DNA from: Pascua guehoae
Lineage: Eukaryota > Basidiomycota > Tremellomycetes > Trichosporonales > Trichosporonaceae
Assembly: GCA_001600415.1 (NCBI GenBank)
Contig: BCJX01000003.1
Span: 2,604,761-2,668,760, forward strand
Direction of reading: 5' to 3'
DNA length: 64,000 nucleotides
Shown: positions 10,955 to 23,591 of the stretch, piece after piece
Layout of the letters: the number at the start of each line of letters is the position of its first letter
Position numbering within the stretch: position 1 is the first letter of the stretch
Position numbers and translations under genes: made by a program
The notes under the pieces: generated by a model
The model's database searches: none
Told to the model about the DNA's origin: nothing
The model's input: only the letters and a program-made list of their open reading frames with translations

Positions 10955-13281
10955 ATGCCCGACTCGAATCCGTTCTGGATCTGTCACGAGGTGCGCTTGC
11001 CAACGACGGGCGTAGCGGCTTTCGGAAATGGGGGATCTGGCGCTATGGTGCTGACCAACACAGTGCGGTGCGCAGATGCGGCCACTAACGGTACGTCGAG
11101 TCCCGTCCTGCGACCCGCTGTCTCTCCTGACGTCCAGATTGACGGTGTGCCGCATTGCGCCTCGTGCAACTCCGAGTTCATTGAGATTGTGAGTTGTGAA
11201 ACACACGTAGCGGGACAGACAAAACAACCATGTCCCTCGCCGCCTTGTGTGCACCTTGCCTCGGCTGCATTCCATTGCGACCGTTAGCTTACACCCAGCT
11301 CGACGCTGAAATCAACCCCGACCCGCGACACGAGCTTCCCCCGCCGCCACCGACGCGCCCGGGCCAGCCTGCGCCTCCCATTCCCGGCGGCCGGCCAGGC
11401 CCCGGAGGAGGTGGCGGTGGTCCTGGGGCTGGAGCGCAAAATGGCCCGCCGTACGAGATGGGTGGGCTGCTGGCTGGTCTGTTCGATTCAATCTTTGGCG
11501 GTGGGAACGGCGGTGGCCAGCGACCGCCCGGCGCCAACACGCCAGGCGGATCGGATGGTCGGGAAGGACCCGGCCAGGCGGGCCCAGCAGGCCCTGGCCA
11601 AGATACACAGGACCGCAGGGCGCCTAACCCGGGGATCCGCGAGTTTAGCTTCAACATGGGCGGCGGCCAGCTCCGCATTCAGACGTACGCGGGCAACCCG
11701 TTCCTCGGCGGGTTTGCGGGTGCGCCCGGCAACCCCAACGACGGGCTGGATACGTGAGTTTTAAGCGGCGGAATGGTTTCCAGCTCAGAGCTCATGGTCA
11801 CAGGTACTTCCATGGCTTTGGTGCTCCGCCTCGGCGAGATGCCAACGGCCGCGGGGGCCCGCCCAACATTGAAGGCATGGACTTGGTACGTGTGCCAACA
11901 AGTTTTACTCAGTGGCAAGCGAGGGGCGCCGTGACAACAGTGCTGATCCCAGCTCCAAGCGCTCATGGCGATCATCGCGGACGAAGGCAACGGCGCCGCC
12001 CTGGGTGGACTACCAGGCAACGGCCAGATGGGCGACTATGTCATGACCGAGCGTGAGCTATCCGCGCCAAGAGGAACGCAGCTGACGACCAGGGGGATTC
12101 AACGATGTGTTGGAGCGACTGATGCAGATGGCCGGTCCACAGGGGCCGCTCCCTGCGCCCGAGGCGGTGATAGAGGCCCTCCCGCGCTTCACGTTCACTG
12201 AAAAGACCCTCGAAGAGTGCCACTACAAGGACTGCCCAGTGTGCAAAGATGACTTTGCTGTCGGCGAAGAGGTGATTCACTTAGAGTGCGAACACGTCTT
12301 CCACGTCGACTGCCTCGTGCCGTGGCTGAAAACCAACGGCTCCTGTCCGGTCTGGTATGTTCTAGAAACACACAGTCGAATGACATTGCTCACACTGCAG
12401 CCGTTTCTCGCTCGTCCCGGAGAATCCCCAAGCACCACTCCCTACCCCAACTGCCGCAGCAGGCTCGAGTACTGCCCCGCCCCCTCCGCAAGCGGAGGCT
12501 CAGCGAGGCCAGACGCCACTGGGCTTCGTACAGGGCGCATTTACGGGCGTGTTGAACCGCCTCTTTGGCCAGGGTGGGACTGCGAGCGGGTCAAACTCGC
12601 CTGTTCAACCTCGCTCGCCCGTCGTGCGTCCGACAGGACCCCCAGACGCTGCTGCGCAGTGGGGTGACGACGTGGCACGAGCTCTGGACGCGACCGCCGA
12701 CCGAAATGACCCTCGCACCCATACAACCTCACCTCCTGCGACGCAGTGGGGAAGCGATGTGGCACGCGCCCTCAATGAGACGGCCGAGAGTGTCGCCACG
12801 CCAGTCCGCCCCCAGCCTGGTCGCTCGACTTCGAACCCAAACGCCGAGTCGTTCAGCCGGAGCTTTACGCAGCTCGGCATGCCCCCGGACCGCTACACGC
12901 CCGAGCGTCGACGGAGCGGCTCACCCACGCGACCTCACCCCTCACCGCCCTTGTGGGCACCGCGCCGCCAGTCGACAACCGAACTTATGGATGAGGATGT
13001 GGATATCGACGACCCTCCCGAGCCCATCGCTGGGGAGGTGCCGGCGTCGGGCTTGAACGCTGCGATTCCCGAGGATTACCGCGCCATGCACGCGCGGCGT
13101 GAGCGTGAGATGGCCCAGCGGCAGGGGCAGGGACAGCAGGGACAGCAAGGGCAGCAAGGAGAGCAAGGACAGGGACAGCGGTCCGATACCGACTGGAGGG
13201 GTTATGACCCTCTGTGAGTATGACGAGGCCGAGAGAAGCTGTGCTTGGTTGCTGACGGGCAGTCTGGACGAACTAGACTAG
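10955..13281 (+). CDS. RING-H2 E3 ubiquitin ligase, RNF126/RNF115-like
   Basis: Probable E3 ubiquitin ligase. The N-terminus has a zinc-ribbon (WICHECGAQMRPLT, then PHCASCNSEFIEI), the BCA2-type zinc finger of RNF126/RNF115 that binds substrates and ubiquitin. A Gly/Pro-rich linker follows. The RING-H2 domain reads CPVCKDDFAVGEEV, CEHVFHVDC, WLKTNGSCPVC; the last Cys is created by splicing at about 12355-12400. The C-terminal 290 residues are disordered, with Gln/Gly repeats near the end. Introns lie at about 10991-11063, 11091-11137, 11189-11298, 11754-11803, 11886-11952, 12053-12092 and 12355-12400. A last intron (13214-13262) would change the end from PL-stop to PLLDELD-stop; without it the CDS ends at 13217. 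Total is 614 (or 609) residues. Confidence 0.88.
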
Positions 13282-13656
13282 AGGGTGACGATTAGCGACG
13301 ATCAGCCACGGTTAGCAGCATACGGGGCGATCAAGTGGGCGTAAAACACGCGAGCGGGCGCCAGTAGCGTGCATGTTGATGTTGTGACAAGTGACATGGT
13401 GATATGTGTGCAGTCCAGTCGGTCTATGGTAAATTACATGCGCAGCTCCAATCTCGGTCTTGCAGGTGTCCAGATCTATTGTTTTGAGGTTATGTGTGGC
13501 CTGGGGTCATGCCGAGGGTGTTTGGGTGTTAGGCTGGAAGCTAGGAGGTGGAACTGGGAGCCAGGAGGCAGTTCATTGTCAGTGACGACGACTTGCCGTC
13601 GACAGAGTCAAACGTAGAGGTGTACAAGAGACGTCCCCAAACGCTGCCCAGGATCT
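13282..13656. other. Convergent 3' flanks
   Basis: About 375 bases between the 3' ends of the plus-strand RING gene and the minus-strand ZIP gene. No gene or clear terminator motif was seen. Confidence 0.6.
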
Positions 13657-15534
13657 CTAGTGCTTGTGGTCGTGTGGTCCCACGAGGAGGCTTAAGAGGA
13701 CAGGGAGAACCATGCCAGTGAGAATGAGCCCGGTGCGGGCGACCGGCCGCAGTGGCTCCGGGGCGTCGCGCTTGTGAACCTCGTGGTGCACGTCGTGGCA
13801 GTGGTCGTCGGGTCCAGTCTGCGTAATGGGCTGCAGCACGGTTGCGACGTAGAGGAACGAGCCGCCCTGCAGTGTGAGTGGGGCACGGGCGGAGTAAGGC
13901 GGCGAACGTATTGCGTTCGCGGCCAAAGTCAACTCACAGAGAAGAGGAGCACGACACCCGTCCACCAGTCCAGGCCGTGGTGTCCCTTTGTTGCCGCACC
14001 AGCGCCAAAGGCCTGGATGGCGCAGTATGTGATAATGGCACCAGCGGGGGCGGAGAGGGAGAAGACAACCAGGCGGTGGCGCACTTGCGAGGGCGAGAGG
14101 TGCAGGTTGAGAAGAGTCGTGGTAAGGCCGAGTGCCGCAGGGCCTGAGAGTCAGTATTCGAATGCGGAGACCATAGCGACGTCGCTCGCGGAGTTTAGGC
14201 GTGGTCGGGAGAGAGATCGACGTCGTCGGCTCGGGCGGGCGATCAATGTGACCGGGCGCCTACTGATGTACACAATCAAGCAGACGCCAGAGACAAAGTC
14301 TAAACACAGTCCGAAATGACGACTGGTGGGCCATTCGGTCTCTTCCACTACATGGGCCATGACCCACACAAACTGTCCTCCAGGACACGCCACAAAGCGC
14401 CTCGTACGTACCTTTGTGCACGAGGATGGCAAGGAACACGACCAGTCCGAGATTGGCGCTCCCGAGTGAGCTGGCGCCGAGGGCGATACCGTCTGCGATT
14501 CCGTGGATTACAAGGCCCAGCGTTGCGCTGAGGCCATGGGCGGCGGCGTGGGTCTCGCACTCCTTGTCTGCGTCTGGCAGCATTGGTTCGGCCGCCTCAT
14601 CGTCGTATGATGGGTGGGGAGGGTGGGGCGATAGGTTTTCGACACTGCGGCGTTAGTGTTGAGCAGATGGGGGGTGGGCGGTGGGGGCTGACGGGAGAGG
14701 GAGGAGTTGTGGAGTGTGTAGGGCGCCAGGGGAGGGGATGAGGGGAATGACATCAACGGGGGGCAGGACGGACAAAGAAGATAGATGTGGTGTGGAGAGC
14801 CTGGATGAATAATGGTCCAGGGCGCGTCGATTGCCGTAGTGAGACCGGGTGAGACAACAGAGGCGCAACAAGTCATCGACGGCGGAGAGCATAGAGTTTA
14901 CAATTGCAGGCCAGCAAACAAAAGTATAGCAGAGTTGGAAAGGAAAGGGACGTCAACGGAGAGGTGCAGAAACGAGTGAGGGGTTGCGATTAAAACGCCA
15001 AACTCACAGAAGCATAACGGCAAAGCCCGACAGGAGGGAGATGCCGATCGTATGCGAGCCGGCGTGGGCCGCCGCGAGCGTGTCGACGCCCTCGGGGATG
15101 ATGATCGTGAGGGCTGCTCCGACGAGGAGGCCCATTCCGAGGACCTGGATAGCGGAGAGCGTGCGTGCTAGACGTTAGCGCGTTCAAGACCGAGTGAATG
15201 CCAAGGTGAAAAGTTGGGCGCTAGGGGGGGTTGGACAAGAGCTAGTCAAACGTGTCGCTGGACGACATCACGACCACACTCAGTCGCCATGATAAGCAGT
15301 CGACGAGGCCGGTAAGAGTCTCCAGCATCGACAATGGCCAGCTCTCGGCGATTCGGTGGCAACATGGCAACACCACCCCGACGCCGCTCGGCACCACGAC
15401 AATCAGGTCCACTTGGCGCGCTTGGCGACCGACTCACCACTAGAGTGTGCATTGAAAACGAGCGGCAGGCTGCCGACAAGCAGCGACGCGCCCGTCATTG
15501 CACAACATTGTAAGATGAGGGTGATAAACCCCAT
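13657..15534 (-). CDS. ATX2: ZIP-family metal transporter, ZIP9/Atx2-like
   Basis: Polytopic divalent-metal (Zn/Mn) transporter, expected in the Golgi or vesicle membrane. Five exons (about 15438-15534, 15008-15167, 14412-14644, 13938-14143, 13657-13866) encode 301 residues, close to the roughly 307 of ZIP9. The N-terminus MGFITLILQCCAMTGASLL begins TM1. Family signatures include LGMGLLVGAALTIIIPEGVD, VIHGIADGIALGASSLGS (metal-site His and Asp in TM4) and LVHKGPAALGL in TM5, where HKG is formed across an intron. The loop between TM3 and TM4 is acidic and His-poor. The C-terminus has GSFLYVATVLQPI and ends PHDHKH. Introns 1-3 are unusually long for this window (about 270, 363 and 268 bp). The ATX2 symbol rests on family resemblance only. 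Confidence 0.88.
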
Positions 15535-16899
15535 GATGGCGGCGCGAGCGTGGGTGGCGCGGTGGCGAGTACGAGTGCGAGGTGGAAAGTGGTGAGATGG
15601 AAAAGTGAGATGGATGAATGTAGGAATGGAATGGATGGTGGTGGGGGGTGTGGGGTAAAAGATCCACGACCATAAAGTACTTTGTTGGGTGGTGATCGTC
15701 GCGCTGGTGGCGGCGGCGATGCACTCCGGATGCACGTCCTGGGATCCTGGGTCTGGGTCGGGTCGTCGTGTTTACCTGGGTGGACTTGATACAGAAGCAC
15801 AGCAGTACCAAATTGCGTCTGCCCTCACTGGCCCACTGGCCCGGCTAGCTTCGGCTCCTCGCGGGGGCCAGACTTGCAGTGGGCCCGCTTGGCGTGCAGA
15901 GCTGCGTGCAGGCCGCAGGCCATGCACGCACGCACGCACAAAGGAAGCGGCGTTTACCAAAGAGGACTGAACGGTCATCATGACCAGCAGCAGGACCGTC
16001 GTCGTCGCTGGGAGCGGGGCTTGGCATCGAGGTAAGCCATGAATAATATAATATGCACGAGACATTATTATTCTACCCCACACGAGCTCTGGTCCCTTTA
16101 TTATTATTGGGCCATTTCCCGACGGTTTCTGTCATTGCTCGTGTCGGCATGTCCGTGCTGCCACGCCAGGCCGAGGCTGTTAAACAACTCTACTACTGGG
16201 GGCAGGTGGGCAAGCAGCTGAGCTACAGTACTCTGTGTCATATCGACTCCCCAGGGGGGTCATGGGTCCTACTCATGTGCCTCCACTCTGCTTTGTCCGT
16301 GTCGGCATCAGCGTCACCCAGGCCAGGCTTCGAGTTGAGAATGAGATCAGGTCGAGCCCACTACTTGCAACCAGTTGAACTGCACAGTAGAGCAGCAACA
16401 TTCAAGCATGTCGCATCATCGTCTCATCCACCGCCAGCTCTTTGCCTTGTCCACTCGTCCGACAACGACGCTGTACGCACAGACCATCAACCGTCGTACT
16501 AGTCTGGGTGGTGTAGTAGTCGGAGCCCTGGGTCGGCGTCCATTTCGACCAACGGGCGATATCCGTTGCCTCTCCAGTTGCCTCGTCGCGCCTAACCCCG
16601 CCAACCCCATCCTCGCCAACCCCACAGTAGTCAACCATCATCGTCACCCTCCTCTTGCATCAACTACAACAACAACCACTCGCTCGACTTTCCCACCCAG
16701 TCGTCAGTTGCACAGCGCCCCCGCCTGCGCGAATAACAAGCCCCACCACGGCGCGCCCATCCACGCGCCAAAGCACCACCAGCCGCCGGGCAAGCACACC
16801 CAGCACCACCGGCACGAGCACCAGCACCGGCACGCCGACAAGCATCTGCACCCCGTCGCCCACCTCCCCATCCCGCGCCACAACCACCGCATCCCCCCC
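15535..16899. promoter_or_regulatory. Divergent intergenic region ZIP / CAB2
   Basis: About 1.36 kb between two divergent genes with no supportable exon. From about 16375 to 16899 the CAB2 frame stays open upstream, but the translation is a His/Pro-rich low-complexity string, so it was read as leader sequence rather than protein. The region 16620-16720 is C- and A-rich. Confidence 0.5.
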
Positions 16900-19335
16900 A
16901 TGTATCCCAACCGCGACGCGCCCTCGCCGGGCCCCCGCGGCCGCGAGTTTAGCTCCGAGGACTATTTCAACACCCAGCGCCCCCCCGCGGCCCTCGAACA
17001 CAAGACGGACATTATGCGCAAGTTTGTCGACAAGTGGGCCGGCGTCGACGGGAAAAAAGTCGTCCTTGTTACGGTTAGTCGCCGTCGCGCGCGGGGCGAG
17101 ATTTTTTCTGGCGCAAAGCAGGAACGCGCCGAGCCAGACGAGGCGAGGAGGGCTGCATGGGACTGAACACATTCCGGTGCAACGGACTGTTGGCGCAGCA
17201 GGTGGGAGGGTTCGAGTGTCGGTTCAAATGTGGTCTGGCCGCCTCCAACTCGTCGATAATGGCTGAGAGGAGTGGCGATATCGGCGCGGCCTCGCCGAAG
17301 CGAGGAGGGTCGCAGCTCATGGTACCGTCACTCGGTCGGCCTGTCCGAGCACCTGAGCCAGTAAGGACCAGCAGGCTGGTTAGGGTGTCCAAGATGGGCC
17401 CTGGTTGACGACGCGGGGCAGCGGGCAGTGGGGAACAGCTGCGAGTACGCGTGGACTGCAGTGGGAGGCAGATGGAGGGCTCGTCGACGTACGCGCAGAG
17501 GAGTCCCAGGCTGGGACAGTGGACAAGAGCCCCTGGAGTGCTGCCCTTCAGGCTTGCAGTAGCCCGAGTTGGGCAGTCGGCTCGCTGGTTCCACGTTGTC
17601 TGGGCGGCCCCAGAGCCTCGGTGACAGCTGTTCTCGGCTCGTCGGTGTCTGTCTCGGAGCTCGACTGCCCTTGTTGATTCTGGATCTCTGTCATCCCCAC
17701 ATGCTCGCTGTGGCCGTGCTGCCGCTGACGTCCAGAGCGGAGGGACAACGGTGCCGCTCGAGTCGAACACGGTCCGCTTCCTCGACAACTTTAGTGCTGG
17801 TGAGTAGCTGTGAAACGGTGTTGGTCTCACTGGTACTGGTGTGGTCACGGCGCAGACATACAGCTTGAACAGAACGGGGGGCTGGGGGGCTGCTCTGTGC
17901 CCGGGAAGGGGCATCTACGCCATTCGGAGCGTACCGATCTGTCGCTTGTTGGACTGAACTGTCACTTGTCCTGACCCATTGGTGCAGACGTGAAGCTGTG
18001 ATGGTGCAAAGTTGTGGCCTTGCACAGGGCCGAAACCTACCCAACTATCTCCTACACAGCAGCAGACATCCCTCCCTGTCTCCCAAAACACGAGCACACC
18101 CCCTAACACGCAGGCACCCGCGGTGCAACATCAGCAGAATACTTCCTCTCGGCAGGCTACGCCGTCATCTTCCTGCACCGCCAGCACTCGCTCCGGCCAT
18201 TCTCGCGCCACTATTCGCACTCGCTCAACCCCTTCCTGGACCTCTTGACGGTCGAAGACGCTACGGGCGAGATTGACGTCATCCCCGCCCAGGCCGAGAA
18301 GCTTCGTCCGATCCTCACGGCGTACAACAAGGCCCAGCGCGAGGGAACGCTGCTGTCCGTCGACTTTCAGACTGTCAACGACTACCTCTGGCTCCTGCGT
18401 GCTGTCGCCGGGGTCATGGCGCCTCTTGGTCGTAGGGGCATGTACTATCTCGCTGCTGCCGTGTCCGACTTTTTCCTCCCCGATGGCAAGGTGGTGAGTA
18501 CTGGCATGTGTCGTGTGCGGCCAGCTTGGAGAGAGTCGCTGGGTGTGTGTGTGGTGAGCTCGAGCTCGTTTGGACAGCCTGCTGGCCTCTTGCTGAAGGG
18601 CGTGCTGGATACCAGAACCAAGCCTTTCACGCTACTGTGTCCTGAAGAGTTCAAGCCTGGAGCGTTGTGGGGTCCAATGACGCTGTCATGCTTGGTTGCC
18701 CCCTGTTGGCGACTCCCACCCAGCTGCACACCACCCCCTGCATGCTCAGTGGCCGTGCTGCCCCAGTCTGTCCATCAGCAGCATGTGCGATGCGTGGATA
18801 AACACCATGGACCAACACAACACCCGCTTGCTATGGTGACTAACACGCCCAGGCCGAGCACAAGATCCAGTCGACACACGGCTCGCTCGTCCTCGAGATG
18901 GACCAAGTACCCAAGGTCCTCCGCCCGCTCGTCCAGGAGTGGACGCCCGACGGCTACATTGTCTCATTCAAGCTCGAGACCGACCTCGACCTGCTCGTCC
19001 CCAAGGCGCGCGCCGCGCTCGCGCGCTACGGCCACCAGCTCGTCATTGGCAACGAGCTGCACACGCGCAAGACGGATGTCGTCTTTGTCGAGCGCCTGCA
19101 CCACAACAAGGGCCCCGGAGACTCGCGCCTCACGGGCGCCATGACACCGCCCATTGACGCGAGCGAGCACAAGTACAACGAGACGTGGATCCGCCTCCCG
19201 CAGCTCGTCAAGGGCAGGCCAGATGCGGCCGACGTCGAGATTGAAGAGTATATCATCAAGGAGCTGCTCGAGCGGCATCAGGGGTGGATCAACGCGGCGC
19301 CCAAACCCAGGCAGCCGTGGACCATGAGCGAGTGA
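16900..19335 (+). CDS. CAB2: Phosphopantothenate-cysteine ligase
   Basis: Joins 4'-phosphopantothenate to cysteine, the second step of CoA synthesis from pantothenate. Four exons (about 16900-17073, 17736-17799, 18114-18493, 18853-19335) give 366 residues. Family landmarks are [40 protein letters not shown], the dinucleotide-fold segment [15 protein letters not shown], and [13 protein letters not shown] text read here as [13 protein letters not shown]. The end (RKTDVVFV, then an [14 protein letters not shown] helix) matches eukaryotic PPCS proteins. The start [11 protein letters not shown] at 16900 gives a 58-codon first exon. Introns are long for this genome (662, 314 and 359 bp). The next CoA gene in the window is CAB5 near 62.3 kb; the two are not linked. 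Confidence 0.94.
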
Positions 19336-20338
19336 GCGAGGAGGGCAAGGGGCAGAGTAGGAGCAAATTGTACATGCCCAGCAGTGGGGGCGGCAAGCAT
19401 TCAATGATACGCAAGTAGACTAAAAGCAAATGCACTCTATCATTCCGTGCGTGGAGTGGTCACTGGGGAGTATCGGCGGAGTGGTCATGGGGGAGGATCT
19501 GATGGAGTGTGTCTGTTTGCATCTCTTTTTCCGGGCGTTTCGCTGTTGATTTCCTGCTGCACTCTGTCTGCACTCTGTCCAACACCCAGCGGTTTATTTC
19601 TGCAAGACTCCCAGATGGGGGCGACAGAACGACCACGTTAGCGGCCCAACACTCTCTTTTGCACCACACCACAGACTCTAGTTTAACACAATACCAACCT
19701 GCCCCCGCGTGTTCCCACGTACCATGGGCCGACCAAGCCACCGGTGCCGCTGGACGGCTAGTGCATCCAGCGGCACAGACTCGTTGCCAGTGTGGGCAGA
19801 GTGGTAGTGCCGCTCGTGTGGTATCCGGCAAGATGCAACTGTCCCACGTGATGCGTAGAGGGCGCAATGTGGACGAGATATCGGGGTTCGCGCGGTGAAC
19901 GTGTATGTGCAGTGTGGGTATTGCAAGTCGCCGAATTGCCAGCCTTCGGAGCAGTGGGGCTCGTTGTTGATGCCCGTCCGACCAGCCTCGGGTGTACTCT
20001 TGCTCGGGTGTGTACTCTTGCTCGGGTGTGTACTCATGCTCAGCCAGTGTCCTCACGCTCAGCTAGTACGCCATGCTCAACCAGTGTCCTCTGCGAGCAG
20101 CTGAACCTAATGTACCCAGCACCCCACCACCTGTCTTCGTCTTGGCTGCCTCGACCGCCCACGACCCCTCGCCGATGCAAATGCATTCATGACAATGTAT
20201 GTACAACCATTTCACCCCGTATGCACTACAATGCTTGGCCTTGTTATGCCCATGTTCCGTGTCTACCTCTCGAGTTGTCTACGTCTTTGTGAGTGTGTCC
20301 TCTTCCGTATCGTAATCGTGCACATGGACTTGTTGTTA
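19336..20338. other. Convergent intergenic region with short tandem repeats
   Basis: About 1 kb between the 3' ends of CAB2 and the phospholipase C gene. No gene is supportable. At about 19989-20043 an 18-bp unit (TCGGGTGTGTACTCTTGC) occurs about three times, followed by two diverged copies of a unit containing CAGTGTCCTC (20046-20096). Confidence 0.55.
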
Positions 20339-22912
20339 CTATTCTTCTAGAACCTGGGCGACGCGCGCCGCCACATTCCGCACTGGCGCCACGACGGTGG
20401 CGGGCAAGCTAGCGGCCTGTTTCTTGGGCGACTGCTTGGGGCTGGGCGAGCCCGACCCCGAGCCGCGCGACGTGACGCTAAACGAGCTCTTGGAGCTCTG
20501 GCGGGATGTGGCCGATGACACGGAAGTGCGCGTGTCGGTGCGTGGGGGCGGGGCGAGGCGGACGTCGATGCGCACAAACAGCGTCGCAAAGAGGTAGCGG
20601 CTGCGGGCCTGGTCGTCGAGTGGGAGGTAGCGGTAACCCCTCCCGACGTCGGTGAGGGGCCGGACCCACTGGGCGACGAGGTTGCGCGAGCGAATCTCGA
20701 GCGTGACAAATGTGAGTGCCAGACACGAGCGTTTGGTTTCGACGACAAATTCAAGCGTCTCGTCCCACCGCGGCGAGAGCGAGGCGCCACGCACAGCCTT
20801 GGTGCGCCATGTCTGCACGCCCACGGTGCCCTCGACGTACAGGTCGGGAGTGGGGGGCAGGCGCTGTGCGGAAATGATCTTTACGCGGACGACAAAGCGT
20901 TCCGGCACCTCGGGCGTCTTTTGGCGCAGCGAGATTGGCTTGAGCACATAGCCGCTGTCCTGAAAGAGGGCGTGGTTGAGCAGTGAGCCGCGGTCTTGTG
21001 TCTGGTAGTTTATCGCTACCATCTGGTTGCCCGCGCTCCAGTACCGCTGCGGCTCAAAGTTGGTGCTCGTCAGCCGCACGCCCTTGGGGTACACGCGCGT
21101 CAGGTGTGTATAGTTGTGCTTGATCCAGTCGGCCTCCTGGCCTTCGCGGATGATGCGGTTGGCTGTGCGCTCCGACACTGAAAACATGTGGTAGGGCTCG
21201 TACGTGACGAGCTTGGAAAAGCCGCGGTACTTTACACCCGCAGCGTAAACGGCCAGATCGGACAAGCGCCGAGAAATCGAGCTGCTGCCTGGAGGCTTGG
21301 CCTTGTCACCAACACCAGCCGAGAGCGACAGGCGGCGCGCAAAGCGCACAAGCGACGAGTCCGACTCGGTCGTCGAGTCTGTCGAGTCGTTGTGCTGCGG
21401 TGGGGTTGGCGAGGAAGTGGGTGGGGAGAGCCGAGATGGTGCTGGGAGGGGAACGGGGGGTAGTTGAACGGCAGCCTTGGCTTTTACAAGGACACGGCCC
21501 TTGAGGGCCTCGGGGCTTGGGTAGCCCTGTACGCCTGCGAGCGGCAGAGTCACGAGAATGTCGCCGAAAATCTCGACCAGGATGGCCGCCATGCGGTCCT
21601 GCTGTTCCATAGAGCAGCGCACCTCGAGCGAAATGATGACAGGATATGGGGATGAGACAAATGCGTATTTTTTAATCGCCTGGAAGACGGAGCGGACGGG
21701 CACGCTCGACGTGATCGTCTTGGCATGGTAGACTTCTGGTTCCACGTCGCCGTTGTGACAGTCGACTGTGCAGCGTCAGCCATGGATGGTAGAGTCACTC
21801 GCGAAGCTTGCATCTCAGACCCACCCTCGACGCATCGGCAGCCAGCGAGCAGAACACGAATGTACCCGTCGATAGTGCTCGCACCGCGCCACTGGTCGGC
21901 GACGAGATACGTATTGTGACTGCTGGCGATAAAGTACTCTGGCAGCGGGTGAGTAAGATCGTGTTCCGTCTTGTGAACATTATCAGGCGATGCGAGGTAG
22001 TGGGCGAGCGAGTCGACTGTCCACAGTCCCTTGTCGTTGCACCACTTGTCGTACACGGCCGCCACCTGATCGACGTTTTCGCCCTGCACGTCGAGCAGGA
22101 ACGCCTGGACGGCCTCGCGCGTCATGTCCCCGCCAAGATTGCTGTGCAATTCCGTGAGCTCGGGCCGCGTCTGAAGATCTCGCACGAGCTGGCGGAAGCG
22201 CGTCACGTCGATTGGAAACTGTGTGCAAGTAAGTATACAAACGCGGCATAAGGGGGAGGGCGAGGGAGGGGCTTCTGCACAGCAATAGCTAGCTGGTCAC
22301 GCACACTGTACTGTGCTGCAAAGGCCGGAGTCACCGAGAGTCCGAGCTGCCCACACATGCTGGTGGCCGTCGCCTTGTCCACCGCCGTCGTGCCGGCCGG
22401 CCACAGCTGGCGGATGAAGAGCAGGTCTGGATCATTGGCCGGACCTGTCGCGCCGCTGACGACCTTGTCATTGTCGGCGCTGACGAGTTCGCGCAACGCA
22501 TCGACCCACAGCGCATAGACGTCATCCGTGTGTGCGATAAAGTGCACCATCTTCCATTGCTTGTCCCGTACGTAGATGAGCGTGATCCAGCGGGCACCAT
22601 CGTACGCATCTGTCGGCGACTGGCCGAGACGCAGTTCGCGGATCGACTTGATCTCCACTGCAGGTGTGTGAGCAGTGGTTGCGCACGGGTTCACGCGGTC
22701 CGAGACAAGGCCCCTCAAAGGACGACTTGAACAACATGGAATGGTGCCGGTTGGACCCACTCACCCTTGCCGCCCTTGAGCGATGGCCAGGTGATGGTCG
22801 CCGGGCTAAGACGGACAATGACTGGTTTGATCTTCTTGGACGACACCTTGAGCATGGGTACGCCCATTGCAAGCAGCGGCGGGACACCCCCAGAGGTGTC
22901 CGGGCCGGCCAT
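20339..22912 (-). CDS. PLC1: Phosphoinositide-specific phospholipase C (delta type)
   Basis: Hydrolyses PtdIns(4,5)P2 to diacylglycerol and IP3 at the plasma membrane. Four exons (about 22765-22912, 22305-22657, 21825-22218, 20339-21765) give 773 residues. Order: PH-like region (about 20-160), EF-hand-like helices, X domain, acidic/Ser-rich linker, Y domain, C2 domain, Ser/Lys-rich tail. The first catalytic His is in FIASSHNTYL; the metal ligands lie in VEVDCHNG (formed across an intron) and VIISLEVRC; the second catalytic His is in EVYHAKTITS. The Y domain includes KYRGFSKL and TRVYPKGVRLTSTNFEP, and the C2 part DLYVEGTVG. The canonical DCWDG has become DCHNG, but the acidic ligands are kept, so it should be active. 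The start MAGPDTSGG at 22912 is the most upstream; internal Mets at codons 16 and 20 are possible. Confidence 0.93.
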
Positions 22913-23591
22913 TGGAGAGAGAGAGAGTAGACGTTTGCTGTCGTTGGGGGATAACTTGTGCAAGCGAGACTGGTTTAAGTAGACACGACGTGTTGGTCCA
23001 AAACACTCTGTGTGCAGCTAGGCAGCAGCCCACTGCGCCAAAATGCGCAGCAGATTGACCCAAAGGGTGTCGTCACAAGTGGAGGCACAGTACCGTACCG
23101 GTGGCGAGGCGCGCGAGGAGCCAAGACAAGGCGGTCATGTCATGCATGCATGAAACGCGCGCGCGTGTCCCAAGGCCGCAATGCCGCAGCACCCCGTGCC
23201 TCACTTGGCACCGGCACCCACCACATGCACCACGACGACGAGGCGACCGTGTGTACAAACTTCAAAGCATCAGCGCACAGGCCCACTGGCCACTGGCCGC
23301 CTCCTCGCGCGGCTGCATGCCTCACGCGACAGCAACAAGAGCACAGACCGGCGGCAAGTGACGAGTGCGAACACTGTACTGGTACACTGTACGCCACAAA
23401 GCACTGCCTCACAGAACAAATAATGACGCCACGTACATGGGGCGTTCTGAATGCATCGCTTTATCAGCCTATGGATTACGAACGACACACACTCAGCTCG
23501 CATCACAGCGCAAACCACCAGCGCCCTCACACTGACCCCAGTCCATGGAAACCCAGATTACTACACCACCGTCACCACAGTATTATACCAT
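22913..23591. other. Intergenic: PLC1 promoter and VID27 3' flank
   Basis: About 680 bases with no gene seen. Both flanking genes are on the minus strand. No motif was identified with confidence. Confidence 0.55.

Noticed and set aside
16375..16899. In-frame N-terminal extension of CAB2
   Set aside because: The translation is a His/Pro/Thr-rich string unlike any PPCS; the Met at 16900 begins a normal N-terminus.
17205..17235. GGTTCGAGT-like string in CAB2 intron 1 considered as a tRNA T-arm
   Set aside because: No matching T-stem, anticodon arm or acceptor stem could be paired around it.
19460..20056. 198-codon open frame between CAB2 and PLC1
   Set aside because: Starts in the 18-bp tandem repeat (EYTPEQ units) and shows no domain or splice signals; likely chance.
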